Positions 1-7,734 are shown, counted from the first letter of the stretch. The stretch is 64,000 bases of DNA from Chryseomicrobium palamuruense (GCF_042649045.1 NZ_JBHSEF010000023.1:62001-126000), one strand, 5' to 3'. The notes: generated by a model from the letters alone, not told the origin. Translations and numbers: made by a program.

Positions 1-31
1 TGTATACTTTGCGTTGGTTACGCTCAGTCAT
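1..31 (-). CDS. rpsQ: 30S ribosomal protein S17, N-terminal fragment
   Basis: Only the first ten codons are inside the window (reading MTERNQRKVY), preceded by a strong AAAGGAGG ribosome binding site. The start matches the usual S17 N-terminus, and the place directly after rpmC is where rpsQ lies in the S10 operon. S17 is a primary 16S rRNA-binding protein of the small subunit. The rest of the gene lies beyond the left edge. Confidence 0.88.
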   Translation of the reverse strand, partial: MTERNQRKVY

Positions 32-49
32 GCCTGAAAACCTCCTTTA

Positions 50-250
50 TCAGTTGTTTGCACTGATTTCTCTTTCGCGAATCACAGTTTTCATACGTGC
101 AATCGCTTTGCGGACTTCACGAATGCGAGCTGTGTTTTCTAATTGACCAGTCGCCAATTGGAAGCGAAGGTTGAAAAGCTCTTCTTTCAGTGATTTTACT
201 TTTTGTTCGATCTCAGCTGTAGTAAGTTCACGGATGTCATTAGCTTTCAT
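50..250 (-). CDS. rpmC: 50S ribosomal protein L29
   Basis: A 66-residue protein beginning MKANDIRELT, the normal length and start for L29. L29 binds 23S rRNA near the peptide exit tunnel and forms part of the docking site for trigger factor and SRP. An in-frame start five codons upstream exists, but the ATG at 250 gives the family start and has GGTGG just upstream. The start lies inside the end of rplP (11-nt overlap), so translation is probably coupled. Part of the S10 operon. Confidence 0.95.
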   Translation of the reverse strand: MKANDIRELTTAEIEQKVKSLKEELFNLRFQLATGQLENTARIREVRKAIARMKTVIREREISANN

Positions 251-674
251 TAGATTCACCACCAATTTCTTGACGTTTAACTACTTTACATTTAACAGGA
301 AGCTTGTGAGATGCTAAACGAAGTGCTTCGCGTGCTACCTCTTCAGATACCCCTGCAATTTCAAACATGATTTTTCCTGGTTTAACGACAGCAACCCAGC
401 CTTCAGGTGCCCCTTTACCAGAACCCATACGTACCTCAAGAGGCTTCTTCGTATATGGTTTGTGCGGGAAAATTTTAATCCAAACTTTACCGCCACGTTT
501 CATGTAACGTGTCATTGCAATACGAGCAGACTCAATCTGACGGCTTGTGATCCAGCTTGCTTCAGTTGACTGAAGGCCGAATTCACCAAATGTTACTTCT
601 GTACCGCCTTTTGCTTGTCCGCGCATTTTTCCACGGTGTTGACGACGGTATTTAACGCGTTTAGGCATTAACAT
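240..674 (-). CDS. rplP: 50S ribosomal protein L16
   Basis: A 144-residue protein starting MLMPKRVKYRRQHRGKMRGQ, the family-standard start; a longer in-frame start 17 codons upstream would run into the 3' end of rpsC and is rejected. L16 sits near the A site and central protuberance and organises 23S rRNA for tRNA accommodation. The start follows the rpsC stop by one base, and the end overlaps rpmC by 11 nt, which is typical of tightly coupled ribosomal operons. Confidence 0.95.
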   Translation of the reverse strand: MLMPKRVKYRRQHRGKMRGQAKGGTEVTFGEFGLQSTEASWITSRQIESARIAMTRYMKRGGKVWIKIFPHKPYTKKPLEVRMGSGKGAPEGWVAVVKPGKIMFEIAGVSEEVAREALRLASHKLPVKCKVVKRQEIGGESNES

Positions 675-675
675 A

Positions 676-1332
676 TTAGTTGCCTCCTTCCTCAGAGTTC
701 TTCTTAGTCGGAAGGACTTCTCCACGATAGATCCATACTTTTACGCCTAACTTACCATAAGTAGTGTCAGCTTCAGCGTGTGCGTAATCGATATCAGCAC
801 GAAGTGTATGAAGTGGAACAGTACCTTCGCTGTAGTGTTCAGCACGTGCGATGTCAGCTCCACCTAGACGACCAGAAACTTGCGTTTTGATCCCTTGTGC
901 GCCAGAACGCATTGTGCGTTGGATAGCTTGTTTTTGTGCGCGACGGAAAGATACACGGCCTTCAAGTTGGCGTGCGATTCCTTCAGCTACTAATTTCGCA
1001 TCTAAGTCAGCGCGTTTAATTTCAACGATGTTGATGTGTACACGTTTGCCAGTCAAATCGTTTAAAGATTTACGTACAGCTTCAACTTCTGTACCACCTT
1101 TACCGATTACCATACCTGGTTTCGCAGTGTGAATTGTAACGTTAACACGTTTTGCAGCACGCTCGATTTCTACTTTAGAAACAGACGCGTCTTTTAGACG
1201 TGTGTCGATGAATTGACGAATTTTTAAATCTTCGTGTAAGAGTGTAGCGTAATCCTTCTCTGCGAACCATTTTGATTCCCAGTCACGAATGATACCTACG
1301 CGTAACCCTATTGGATGTACTTTTTGACCCAC
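676..1332 (-). CDS. rpsC: 30S ribosomal protein S3
   Basis: A 218-residue protein beginning MGQKVHPIGLRVGIIRDWES with the KH-domain segment PGMVIGKGGTEVE around residues 72-85. S3 binds the 16S rRNA head and lines the mRNA entry tunnel, where it helps unwind mRNA. It has full family length with no anomaly. It lies between rplV (3-nt gap) and rplP (1-nt gap) in the S10 operon. Confidence 0.96.
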   Translation of the reverse strand: MGQKVHPIGLRVGIIRDWESKWFAEKDYATLLHEDLKIRQFIDTRLKDASVSKVEIERAAKRVNVTIHTAKPGMVIGKGGTEVEAVRKSLNDLTGKRVHINIVEIKRADLDAKLVAEGIARQLEGRVSFRRAQKQAIQRTMRSGAQGIKTQVSGRLGGADIARAEHYSEGTVPLHTLRADIDYAHAEADTTYGKLGVKVWIYRGEVLPTKKNSEEGGN

Positions 1333-1335
1333 GAA

Positions 1336-1680
1336 TTATCCCTCCTTCTTCTCAGATACCACTAAAGTGATGTGGCTAGTACGTTTGTTAATCGCACTCG
1401 CACGACCTTGTGCACGTGGACGGAAACGTTTTAATGTTGGACCTTCATCAACGAAGACCTCAGATACTACTAAGCTGTTAATATCTAAATCATAGTTATG
1501 CTCTGCGTTAGCGATAGCTGATTTCAAAAGCTTTTCAACAACCGGTGAAGCAGAACGTGGTGTGTGGTTTAAAATTGCAACAGCTTCGCCAACTTGCTTG
1601 CCTCGGATCAAATCAACGACTAATCGTACTTTACGAGGAGCAATGCGCACTGTTCTAGCAACTGCTTTAGCTTGTGCCAT
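1336..1680 (-). CDS. rplV: 50S ribosomal protein L22
   Basis: A 114-residue protein beginning MAQAKAVARTVRIAPRKVRL, the L22 signature start. The C-terminal half carries the beta-hairpin (around residues 80-100, with a PRAQGRAS stretch) that reaches into the nascent-peptide exit tunnel and is a known site of macrolide-resistance changes. I see no insertion or deletion in it. Preceded by GAGGAGG. S10 operon. Confidence 0.95.
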   Translation of the reverse strand: MAQAKAVARTVRIAPRKVRLVVDLIRGKQVGEAVAILNHTPRSASPVVEKLLKSAIANAEHNYDLDINSLVVSEVFVDEGPTLKRFRPRAQGRASAINKRTSHITLVVSEKKEG

Positions 1681-1700
1681 GTGGTGTTACCTCCTCTCAA

Positions 1701-1979
1701 TTAGCGTCTTGTTTTCTTATCGTCAGCACCGTGACCTTTATAAGCACGTGTTGGTGCGAACTCGCCTAATTTGTGTCCAACCATATCTTCAGTAACGTAT
1801 ACAGGCACGTGTTTACGACCATCGTAGACTGCAATCGTTAAACCGATAAATGTTGGGAAAATTGTAGAGCGACGAGACCAAGTTTTGATGACAGACTTTT
1901 TCTCAGTGTCCTTTTGAGCTTCCACTTTTTTCATTAAGTGATCATCTACAAAAGGTCCTTTTTTCAAGCTACGACCCAT
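1701..1979 (-). CDS. rpsS: 30S ribosomal protein S19
   Basis: A 92-residue protein beginning MGRSLKKGPFVDDHLMKKVE, the standard S19 length and N-terminus. It contains the RRSTIFPTFIGLTIAVYDG core. S19 forms a pair with S13 in the 30S head and touches the A-site tRNA and the intersubunit bridge. It lies between rplB and rplV in the S10 operon; the upstream AGGGAGG is a good ribosome binding site. Confidence 0.95.
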   Translation of the reverse strand: MGRSLKKGPFVDDHLMKKVEAQKDTEKKSVIKTWSRRSTIFPTFIGLTIAVYDGRKHVPVYVTEDMVGHKLGEFAPTRAYKGHGADDKKTRR

Positions 1980-2036
1980 TTTGGAACCTCCCTTAGTGAT
2001 TCCACTACGGCTCCTACGAACCGCAGTTTAACCACT

Positions 2037-2867
2037 TTATTTTTTACGACGACGAATGATCATTTTGTCGGATTTGTTTTTCTTCTTACGTGTCTTCGCT
2101 CCTAGAGTTGGTTTACCCCATGGAGACATTGGAGACTTACGTCCGATTGGCGTACGACCTTCACCACCACCGTGTGGGTGATCGTTCGGGTTCATTACAG
2201 ATCCACGTACAGTTGGGCGCTTACCTAACCAGCGTGAACGACCTGCTTTACCGATGTTTACTAGTTCGTGTTGTTCGTTTCCTACTTCACCGATTGTTGC
2301 ACGGCAAACACCTAGGATTAAGCGAACTTCACCAGATTGAAGACGTACGATTACGTACTTACCTTCACGACCTAAAACTTGTGCAGATGTACCAGCTGAA
2401 CGCACCAGTTGTCCACCTTTACCAGGTTTCATTTCGATGTTGTGGATTGTAGAACCCATTGGGATGTTTTCAAGTGGTAACGCATTACCTACTTTAATAT
2501 CCGCTTCTGGTCCAGAAATGATTTCCATTCCTACTACTAATCCTTTTGGTGCTAAGATGTAACGTTTTTCTCCATCAACGTAGTTGATCAATGCGATATT
2601 AGCCGAACGGTTCGGATCATATTCGATTGTAGCAACGCGGCCTGGAATGCCATCTTTATTGCGTTTGAAATCGATGATACGGTATTGACGCTTGTGGCCA
2701 CCACCGTGATGACGAACAGTAATTTTACCTTGGTTGTTACGGCCGCCTTTACGCGTCACAGGTGCAAGCAAAGATTTCTCCGGCTTGTTTGTTGTGATTT
2801 CAGCATAATCAAGACTAGTCATGTTACGACGTCCGTTTGTGGTCGGTTTATACTTTCTAATCGCCAT
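2037..2867 (-). CDS. rplB: 50S ribosomal protein L2
   Basis: A 276-residue protein beginning MAIRKYKPTTNGRRNMTSLD. L2 is one of the most conserved large-subunit proteins and is needed for subunit association and peptidyl-transferase assembly. The conserved C-terminal stretch MNPNDHPHGGGEGRTPIG, containing the functionally critical histidine, is intact. The sequence is of the Bacillales type. S10 operon, with AAGGAGG before the start. Confidence 0.96.
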   Translation of the reverse strand: MAIRKYKPTTNGRRNMTSLDYAEITTNKPEKSLLAPVTRKGGRNNQGKITVRHHGGGHKRQYRIIDFKRNKDGIPGRVATIEYDPNRSANIALINYVDGEKRYILAPKGLVVGMEIISGPEADIKVGNALPLENIPMGSTIHNIEMKPGKGGQLVRSAGTSAQVLGREGKYVIVRLQSGEVRLILGVCRATIGEVGNEQHELVNIGKAGRSRWLGKRPTVRGSVMNPNDHPHGGGEGRTPIGRKSPMSPWGKPTLGAKTRKKKNKSDKMIIRRRKK

Positions 2868-2905
2868 TGTTTTCCCTCCTTCTTGGTTTTAACTCTTCTA
2901 TAGAA

Positions 2906-3190
2906 TTAGATCTCGAATAATTCGATTTCTTTGCTGTCTGCAGTCAATGTTACGATTGCTTTACGACGTTTGTTTGTGAATCCGCCGAAACGGCCAACGC
3001 GTTTGAATTTTCCTTTGTAGTTCATGATGTTGACTTTCGCCACTTCAACGCCAAAGATTTCTTCGATTGCGCTTTTCACGTTTGTTTTTGTTGCACGAGT
3101 GTCCACTTCGAATGTGTACTTTTTCTCGCCCATTAGTTCAGAAGAACGCTCGGTAATGACCGGACGTTTAATAATATCACGTGCTTCCAT
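2906..3190 (-). CDS. rplW: 50S ribosomal protein L23
   Basis: A 94-residue protein beginning MEARDIIKRPVITERSSELM, normal for bacterial L23. L23 surrounds the peptide exit and is the main docking site for trigger factor and SRP. The start codon shares one base with the rplD stop (TAATG), indicating translational coupling. Confidence 0.95.
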   Translation of the reverse strand: MEARDIIKRPVITERSSELMGEKKYTFEVDTRATKTNVKSAIEEIFGVEVAKVNIMNYKGKFKRVGRFGGFTNKRRKAIVTLTADSKEIELFEI

Positions 3191-3813
3191 TATCCAAGCA
3201 CCTCCTCCACTTTTTCTACAGCTGCTTTAGTCATAATTAATTGATCATGTCCAACAAGATCAAGTACATTGATGCCAGAAGCAGGAAGTACTGTGATTCC
3301 AGCGATGTTACGAGCAGATAATGCTACGTTTTCATCAAGATCAGCAGTAACAAATAAAGCTTTTTTCGCGATTGAAAGATCTTTCAATACTTTCGTGAAT
3401 TCTTTCGTTTTTGGTGCATCGAATGATAATGCATCCACCACCACTAGGCTTTCTTCACGTACCTTAGAAGATAACGCTGAAAGAAGAGCTAAGCGACGAA
3501 CTTTTTTCGGTAATTTGTAGCTGTAGCTACGTGGTACTGGACCGAATACGATACCACCGCCACGCCATTGTGGAGAGCGGATAGACCCTTGACGAGCACG
3601 GCCAGTTCCTTTTTGACGCCATGGCTTACGTCCACCACCAGATACCTCAGAGCGACCTTTCACTTTGTGGTTACCTTGGCGTAGAGAAGCACGTTGCGCA
3701 ATGATTGCTTCAAACAGTACTGATTCGTTTGGTTCGATACCGAATACTTTATCGCTTAATTCGATTTCACCAACTTCAGAACCTGTTAAGTTTACAACTT
3801 TAACTTTTGCCAT
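3190..3813 (-). CDS. rplD: 50S ribosomal protein L4
   Basis: A 207-residue protein beginning MAKVKVVNLTGSEVGEIELS. The extended loop near residues 55-90 (GGGRKPWRQKGTGRARQGS) that reaches the exit tunnel is intact; changes there can give macrolide resistance. L4 is the autoregulator of the S10 operon in Escherichia coli, but not by the same mechanism in Bacillus. Sits between rplC and rplW. Confidence 0.95.
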   Translation of the reverse strand: MAKVKVVNLTGSEVGEIELSDKVFGIEPNESVLFEAIIAQRASLRQGNHKVKGRSEVSGGGRKPWRQKGTGRARQGSIRSPQWRGGGIVFGPVPRSYSYKLPKKVRRLALLSALSSKVREESLVVVDALSFDAPKTKEFTKVLKDLSIAKKALFVTADLDENVALSARNIAGITVLPASGINVLDLVGHDQLIMTKAAVEKVEEVLG

Positions 3814-3838
3814 TCCTGTTTCCTCCTTTCTTCAAAAA

Positions 3839-4468
3839 TTATTTCGATTTAACAGCTGCTTTCACAACTACTAATGATTTACGAGAACCAGGAACATTAC
3901 CTTTTACTAATAGTAGGTTACGTTCAGCATCGATTTTCACAACTTCTAAGTTTTGAATCGTTACTGTTTGTCCACCCATTTGACCAGGTAATTTCTTTTG
4001 TTTAAATACACGGTTCGGAGCAACTGGACCCATTGAACCCGGACGACGGTGGTAACGAGAACCGTGAGACATTGGGCCGCGAGATTGTCCGTGGCGTTTA
4101 ATTACACCTTGGAAACCTTTACCTTTTGCTACACCTGTTACATCGATTACGTCGCCTTCAGCGAAACTTTCTACATTGACTACTTGACCAACCTCGTAAT
4201 CAGCAGTATTAAGTCCGCGGAACTCGCGGATGAAGCGCTTAGGAGCAGTGTCCGCTTTCGCTACGTGTCCTTTAGCTGGTTTGTTAGAAAGCTTTTCACG
4301 CTTATCTTCGAAACCTAACTGAATTGATTCGTAGCCATCCGTATCAACAGTTTTCTTTTGAAGCACTACGTTTGGTGTTGCTTCGATAACTGTTACTGGG
4401 ATAAGATCACCGTTCTCAGCAAATACTTGCGTCATACCGATTTTTCTACCTAAGATTCCTTTGGTCAT
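3839..4468 (-). CDS. rplC: 50S ribosomal protein L3
   Basis: A 209-residue protein beginning MTKGILGRKIGMTQVFAENG. L3 is an early-assembly 23S rRNA binder; its loop around residues 125-160 (SHGSRYHRRPGSMGPVAPNR) approaches the peptidyl-transferase centre and is where linezolid or tiamulin resistance changes occur. The loop looks wild type. Second gene of the S10 operon. Confidence 0.95.
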   Translation of the reverse strand: MTKGILGRKIGMTQVFAENGDLIPVTVIEATPNVVLQKKTVDTDGYESIQLGFEDKREKLSNKPAKGHVAKADTAPKRFIREFRGLNTADYEVGQVVNVESFAEGDVIDVTGVAKGKGFQGVIKRHGQSRGPMSHGSRYHRRPGSMGPVAPNRVFKQKKLPGQMGGQTVTIQNLEVVKIDAERNLLLVKGNVPGSRKSLVVVKAAVKSK

Positions 4469-4512
4469 TCGTCACACCTCCTGATAATTGTTTGTTTTTT
4501 ATTTTTCTACCA

Positions 4513-4821
4513 TTAAAGTTTGATTTCGATATCAACGCCAGATGGTAAATCAAGCTTCATTAACGCATCAACAGTTTGTGGTGTTGGGTTAACGATATCG
4601 ATCAGACGTTTATGCGTACGCATTTCGAATTGCTCACGAGAATCTTTGTACTTGTGAACAGCACGCAAGATTGTGTACGTCGACTTCTCAGTTGGAAGTG
4701 GGATCGGACCTGATACACTAGCACCTGAACGCTTCGCAGTTTCAACGATTTTCTCAGCTGATTGATCAAGAATTCTGTGATCATACGCTTTTAAACGGAT
4801 ACGAATTTTTTGTTTTGCCAT
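4513..4821 (-). CDS. rpsJ: 30S ribosomal protein S10 (also NusE)
   Basis: A 102-residue protein starting MAKQKIRIRLKAYDHRILDQ, the exact family start, with AAGGAGGG nine bases upstream. The reading frame stays open for 38 more codons upstream, but that part lies in the transcribed leader and is rejected as coding. S10 is a 30S head protein and, as NusE, joins the NusB antitermination complex. First gene of the S10 operon; promoter and leader are listed separately. Confidence 0.96.
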   Translation of the reverse strand: MAKQKIRIRLKAYDHRILDQSAEKIVETAKRSGASVSGPIPLPTEKSTYTILRAVHKYKDSREQFEMRTHKRLIDIVNPTPQTVDALMKLDLPSGVDIEIKL

Positions 4822-4944
4822 TATTTTCCCTCCTTTTCGCCTATTTTCTAGACATTCTCCACGAAAATTTTCCAACGCACGCGCCATGGCAAAGCGGCCG
4901 GGTGTGTCGGTAACCTCTCGCTTCATCGCAGTCAAAGACCAACA
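4822..4944 (-). ncRNA. S10-operon 5' leader (putative structured ribosomal leader)
   Basis: About 120 nt separate the promoter from rpsJ. In the transcript it reads GCGATGAAGCGAGAGGTTAC, then CGACACACCCGGCCGCTTTG, then CCATGGCGCG. From memory, a very similar block stands before rpsJ in other Bacillales. The GC-rich CCCGGCCG core and the GCCATGGC palindrome suggest RNA structure. Role inferred: autoregulation of the S10 operon by a ribosomal protein. The exact ligand cannot be told from this sequence. Confidence 0.55.
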
Positions 4945-4950
4945 TTCAAC

Positions 4951-4979
4951 ATTATAACTAAAATAAAAAGAATCCGCAA
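4951..4979 (-). promoter_or_regulatory. SigA promoter of the S10 operon
   Basis: On the minus strand TTGCGG, a 17-bp spacer and a perfect TATAAT (4951-4956). It points into the S10 leader. The -35 hexamer overlaps the 3' arm of the upstream gene's terminator hairpin. Confidence 0.8.
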
Positions 4980-5000
4980 GTGTTTTAGCGAATTCTTTTT
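4965..5000 (-). terminator. Intrinsic terminator of the YuiF-type antiporter gene
   Basis: A hairpin with arms AAAAAGAATTCGC and GCGGATTCTTTTT (one mismatch) and an A/T-rich end, 18 nt after the antiporter stop codon. Its 3' arm contains most of the -35 element of the S10 promoter. Confidence 0.7.
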
Positions 5001-5017
5001 TACTTCTCTATATTCTT

Positions 5018-6328
5018 TTATAAAATCATGGCCGCTACCCATCCGAATGCGATAAGCGGGATGTTGTAGTGGATGAAGGTTGGAATTGTCGTGTCCCAAA
5101 TATGATTGTGTTGACTATCTGCATTCAATCCGGAAGTTGGCCCGAGGGTTGAATCCGATGCTGGTGAACCGGCATCTCCAAGTGCTCCTGCCGTTCCAAT
5201 TAAAGCGATGATGGCCATAGGGCTAAAACCAACCTCAATTGCAAATGGAACAAACAATGAGGCAATGATAGGGATCGTCGCAAACGAAGAACCAATTCCT
5301 AAGGTGACGATTAAGCCAACCACCAACATCAGTAACGCGGCTAAGCCCTGATTGTTTCCAATGATGCTTGTCGTACTTTCCACGAGTGACTCTACATCAC
5401 CAGTCGCTGTCATTACATTCGCAAAGCCATTCGCGGAAATCATGACGAAACCGATGAATGCCATCATCTGCATTCCTTCTACTAATACACGGTCCGACTC
5501 TGACCAGCGAACGGCACGCGTGATGAAGAGAACCGCAATTCCTGCAATTGCCCCAACAATCATGCTTTCTGTAAGTAGCTGACCAGCCAGTGCTGCAGCT
5601 AGAGCTAAGACAGTAAAGAGAATCGTCGTTGGCTTTACTTCAACACGTTCAACTGCAATCTCCTGACTTTCTTGATATGTGCGCTCTTTACGATACGTAA
5701 TAAATACAGCAACAATCAAACCAACGACAAGTCCCGCTGTAGGAATCAACATCGCTGTCGGTATGTTTGAGCGGTCAATCGTCATCCCTGCCGCTGCCAT
5801 TTGAGTTGCAATGATATCGTGGAAGATTGCGCCGAATCCGTAAGGTAACAAAATGTAGGGTGCAGTCAATCCAAATGTCAAGATGGATGCCACAAGACGG
5901 CGATCTAGTTTCATCTTATTAAATAACGGTAATAACGGCGGAATGAGTAATGGGATAAATGCAATGTGAATCGGAATCACGTTTTGTGAGGCGATTGACA
6001 TTAACAGAATCGCCGTGAGCAAAAACCATTTGATTGACCCGAAACTGCCCGTCTTTGTTTCTTTTGCCGAATCAATCAGTTTATCGACAAGCCATAGGGG
6101 CAATCCTGTACGAGAGATAGCGACTGCAAACCCTCCAAGTAATGCGTAACTGAGGGCGATCGTTGCACCGCTCCCCAGTCCATCTGTAATAGCTTTAAGT
6201 GTGGCAGCAAGATCCATCCCGGAAATCAATCCCCCGGTTAGTGCGCCTATAAGTAATGCGATGACCACATTCACGCGTAGTAAACTAAGTACGAGCATGA
6301 GGAGGACCGCAATTAATACTGCGTTCAT
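5018..6328 (-). CDS. Na+/H+ antiporter family membrane protein (YuiF-like)
   Basis: A 436-residue integral membrane protein with about ten to twelve hydrophobic segments. The N-terminus MNAVLIAVLLMLVLSLLRVN, the SQNVIPIHIAFIPLLIPPLL segment near residue 115 and the GTAGALGDAGSPASDSTLGP loop near residue 380 resemble, from memory, Bacillus YuiF of the NhaC-type antiporter superfamily. It probably exchanges cations or a small organic acid for protons; the substrate cannot be read from sequence. It has its own promoter (6426-6454) and terminator, so it is a single-gene unit inserted between tuf/ppk2 and rpsJ. Confidence 0.75.
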   Translation of the reverse strand: MNAVLIAVLLMLVLSLLRVNVVIALLIGALTGGLISGMDLAATLKAITDGLGSGATIALSYALLGGFAVAISRTGLPLWLVDKLIDSAKETKTGSFGSIKWFLLTAILLMSIASQNVIPIHIAFIPLLIPPLLPLFNKMKLDRRLVASILTFGLTAPYILLPYGFGAIFHDIIATQMAAAGMTIDRSNIPTAMLIPTAGLVVGLIVAVFITYRKERTYQESQEIAVERVEVKPTTILFTVLALAAALAGQLLTESMIVGAIAGIAVLFITRAVRWSESDRVLVEGMQMMAFIGFVMISANGFANVMTATGDVESLVESTTSIIGNNQGLAALLMLVVGLIVTLGIGSSFATIPIIASLFVPFAIEVGFSPMAIIALIGTAGALGDAGSPASDSTLGPTSGLNADSQHNHIWDTTIPTFIHYNIPLIAFGWVAAMIL

Positions 6329-6425
6329 GATGAGTTCCTCTTTTCTTTCTTAATACAGTTCTTATTGATACTACTAAAACACTTTACTCTGCTAAACAAG
6401 TAGAGTATTAAAGTGAACAATCGTT

Positions 6426-6454
6426 ATAATAACATGCTGATATTTGGTTGTCAA
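6426..6454 (-). promoter_or_regulatory. SigA promoter of the YuiF-type antiporter gene
   Basis: Minus-strand TTGACA (6449-6454), 17-bp spacer, TATTAT (6426-6431); about 100 bp of leader follow before the ATG at 6328. Confidence 0.7.
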
Positions 6455-6482
6455 TACGTGCGTATTCCATCAAATAAATAAT

Positions 6483-6508
6483 AAAAAGGCACCTGGAATA
6501 GGTACCTT
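6483..6508 (-). terminator. Intrinsic terminator after ppk2
   Basis: Hairpin arms AAGGTACCT and AGGTGCCTT with a five-base loop, followed by TTTTTATT, immediately after the polyphosphate kinase 2 stop codon. Confidence 0.8.
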
Positions 6509-6510
6509 CG

Positions 6511-7371
6511 TTATTCATTCTCCAATTTTTTAATATATTTCTTCAACTTCTTTAAATCTTCTCCTGTATACCGAGGGTACTTCGGATCCATTTTCTCCAG
6601 CAATTGAATCATAATTTCAGTCACCAATCTGCGACTGTGCCATTCATCATCGGCTGGCAGCACATACCACGGACAATAGCTCGTAGATGTATTATTTAAC
6701 ATTTCCTCAAAGATCTTATGATACTCATCCCAATGCTCTCGTTCCTCTACATCGGCAAATGAAAACTCCCAATGCTTCTCCGGATTCTTCATCCGTTCAA
6801 GCAGTCGATCTTTTTGTTCGTCTTTCGACATGTGGAAGAAGAACTTCACGATATGAATTCCATTTTCGTATAAGTACTTCTCGTAATCGTTGATCTGACG
6901 GTAGCGCAAGTTCCAGATGGAATTTTTGTCCGCATGCTCTGGGATGTCCCCATCTTCAAGCAAATCATGGATACGTGGTGCAATCACTTCTTCATAGTAG
7001 GAACGATTTAAGATACCAATCTCCCCTCGAGCGGGCAGTCCTTCTTGAATGCGCCAAAGGTAATCGTGCTTCTTCTCATCTTCCGATGGCTTTTCAAGGG
7101 TTGTCGTCTTGAGACCTTGAGCACTCAAGTTCGAGAAAATGTAACTAATCGCTTCATCTTTCCCTGCTGCATCCATTGCCTGTAATACGACGAGGATACC
7201 ACGCTTTTCTTCTGCATGCAGTTTATGATGAAGTTCTTTCATCCGAGCGACAAGATCCGGGATAACTTCCTGACGAATCTGTTCATTGTCTTTCTTCTTA
7301 CCTTCCGTTGTCGGATAGTCTTTCAGCTTAATTTCTTTGGTGCATGGAATTTTATAATCTGTGATCTTCAT
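6511..7371 (-). CDS. ppk2: Polyphosphate kinase 2 family protein
   Basis: A 286-residue PPK2-family enzyme that moves phosphate between polyphosphate and nucleotides. The P-loop QAMDAAGKDEAI lies near residues 64-75. The PSEDEKKHDYLWR block and the NRSYYEEV motif that follow are typical of PPK2 lid and Walker B regions. The length suits the single-domain type that uses polyphosphate to phosphorylate AMP, ADP or GDP; the class is not certain. A candidate SigB promoter lies 30-55 bp upstream, so stress induction is plausible. No ppk1 or ppx neighbour is seen. It is monocistronic with its own terminator. Confidence 0.85.
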   Translation of the reverse strand: MKITDYKIPCTKEIKLKDYPTTEGKKKDNEQIRQEVIPDLVARMKELHHKLHAEEKRGILVVLQAMDAAGKDEAISYIFSNLSAQGLKTTTLEKPSEDEKKHDYLWRIQEGLPARGEIGILNRSYYEEVIAPRIHDLLEDGDIPEHADKNSIWNLRYRQINDYEKYLYENGIHIVKFFFHMSKDEQKDRLLERMKNPEKHWEFSFADVEEREHWDEYHKIFEEMLNNTSTSYCPWYVLPADDEWHSRRLVTEIMIQLLEKMDPKYPRYTGEDLKKLKKYIKKLENE

Positions 7372-7401
7372 AGGGTTGCCTCCATGTCAGTATACGACTC
7401 T

Positions 7402-7427
7402 GTACCCGCAGGTGCGTTTTTGCAAAC
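7402..7427 (-). promoter_or_regulatory. Candidate SigB-type promoter of ppk2
   Basis: Minus strand GTTTGC (7422-7427), 14-bp spacer, GGGTAC (7402-7407). This differs from the Bacillus general-stress consensus GTTTAA-N12-14-GGGTAT at three positions, and no good SigA promoter is visible here. Assignment is inferred from the consensus only. Confidence 0.45.
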
Positions 7428-7569
7428 TAGGAGGGGGAGCTGGAGTGGGAAGGGCTTGCTAGGAAGGGCTTGGGTGGTTGGGGGTTAAAAGTGAGGGTAA
7501 GACATGTGGATTTTTAAGTGAGGAAGGAGAATGGACCGGGTAGATGGCTCGAATGGGCTCCGTGCTGTT
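7428..7569. other. Gene-free G-rich stretch upstream of ppk2
   Basis: The plus strand has many G runs (GGGGG, GGG, GGG, GGG, GGGGG within 7432-7491). I see no credible gene: the minus-strand reading frames here lack a ribosome binding site and run through repeat sequence. Confidence 0.5.
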
Positions 7570-7727
7570 TTCGACATTTCTGGAAGAACGGCTTCCGCAT
7601 CTAAAGTAATCGAGTTGCGCAGGCTTGAAATCCATGCCAAATGCCATCGCGGCCAGAGAAGCCAAGAGCGCTTCTCTGGCCACGCTGTCATTTGACAGAA
7701 TTTCAGGGCGAGCCTGCTCCACATCTA
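7570..7727 (-). repeat. Intergenic repeat, copy A, with 11-bp hairpin and a partial second unit
   Basis: Read on the minus strand, 7727-7598 aligns without gaps to 33244-33115 (about 85 of 130 positions identical by hand count). Both start TAGATGTGGA, contain CAACTCGATT near the end and close with TTAGATG. The central hairpin is GGCCAGAGAAG/CTTCTCTGGCC here and differs in copy B, yet pairs in both. A second unit begins at about 7600 with TTAGATGCGGAAGCCGTTC and resembles the start of copy B. It lies just after the tuf terminator. Any short reading frames in it are not conserved in phase. Confidence 0.65.
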
Positions 7728-7734
7728 GAAATAT

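Noticed and set aside
4822..4935. In-frame 38-codon extension of rpsJ
   Set aside because: It lies in the transcribed leader, upstream of a good ribosome binding site and the exact S10 family start. Openness of the frame is incidental.
7459..7722. Minus-strand frames of 79-87 codons between ppk2 and tuf
   Set aside because: They consist of repeat sequence and G/C-skewed DNA. The matching repeat copy near 33200 contains stops in the same frame, and repeat units change phase, so they are not coding.
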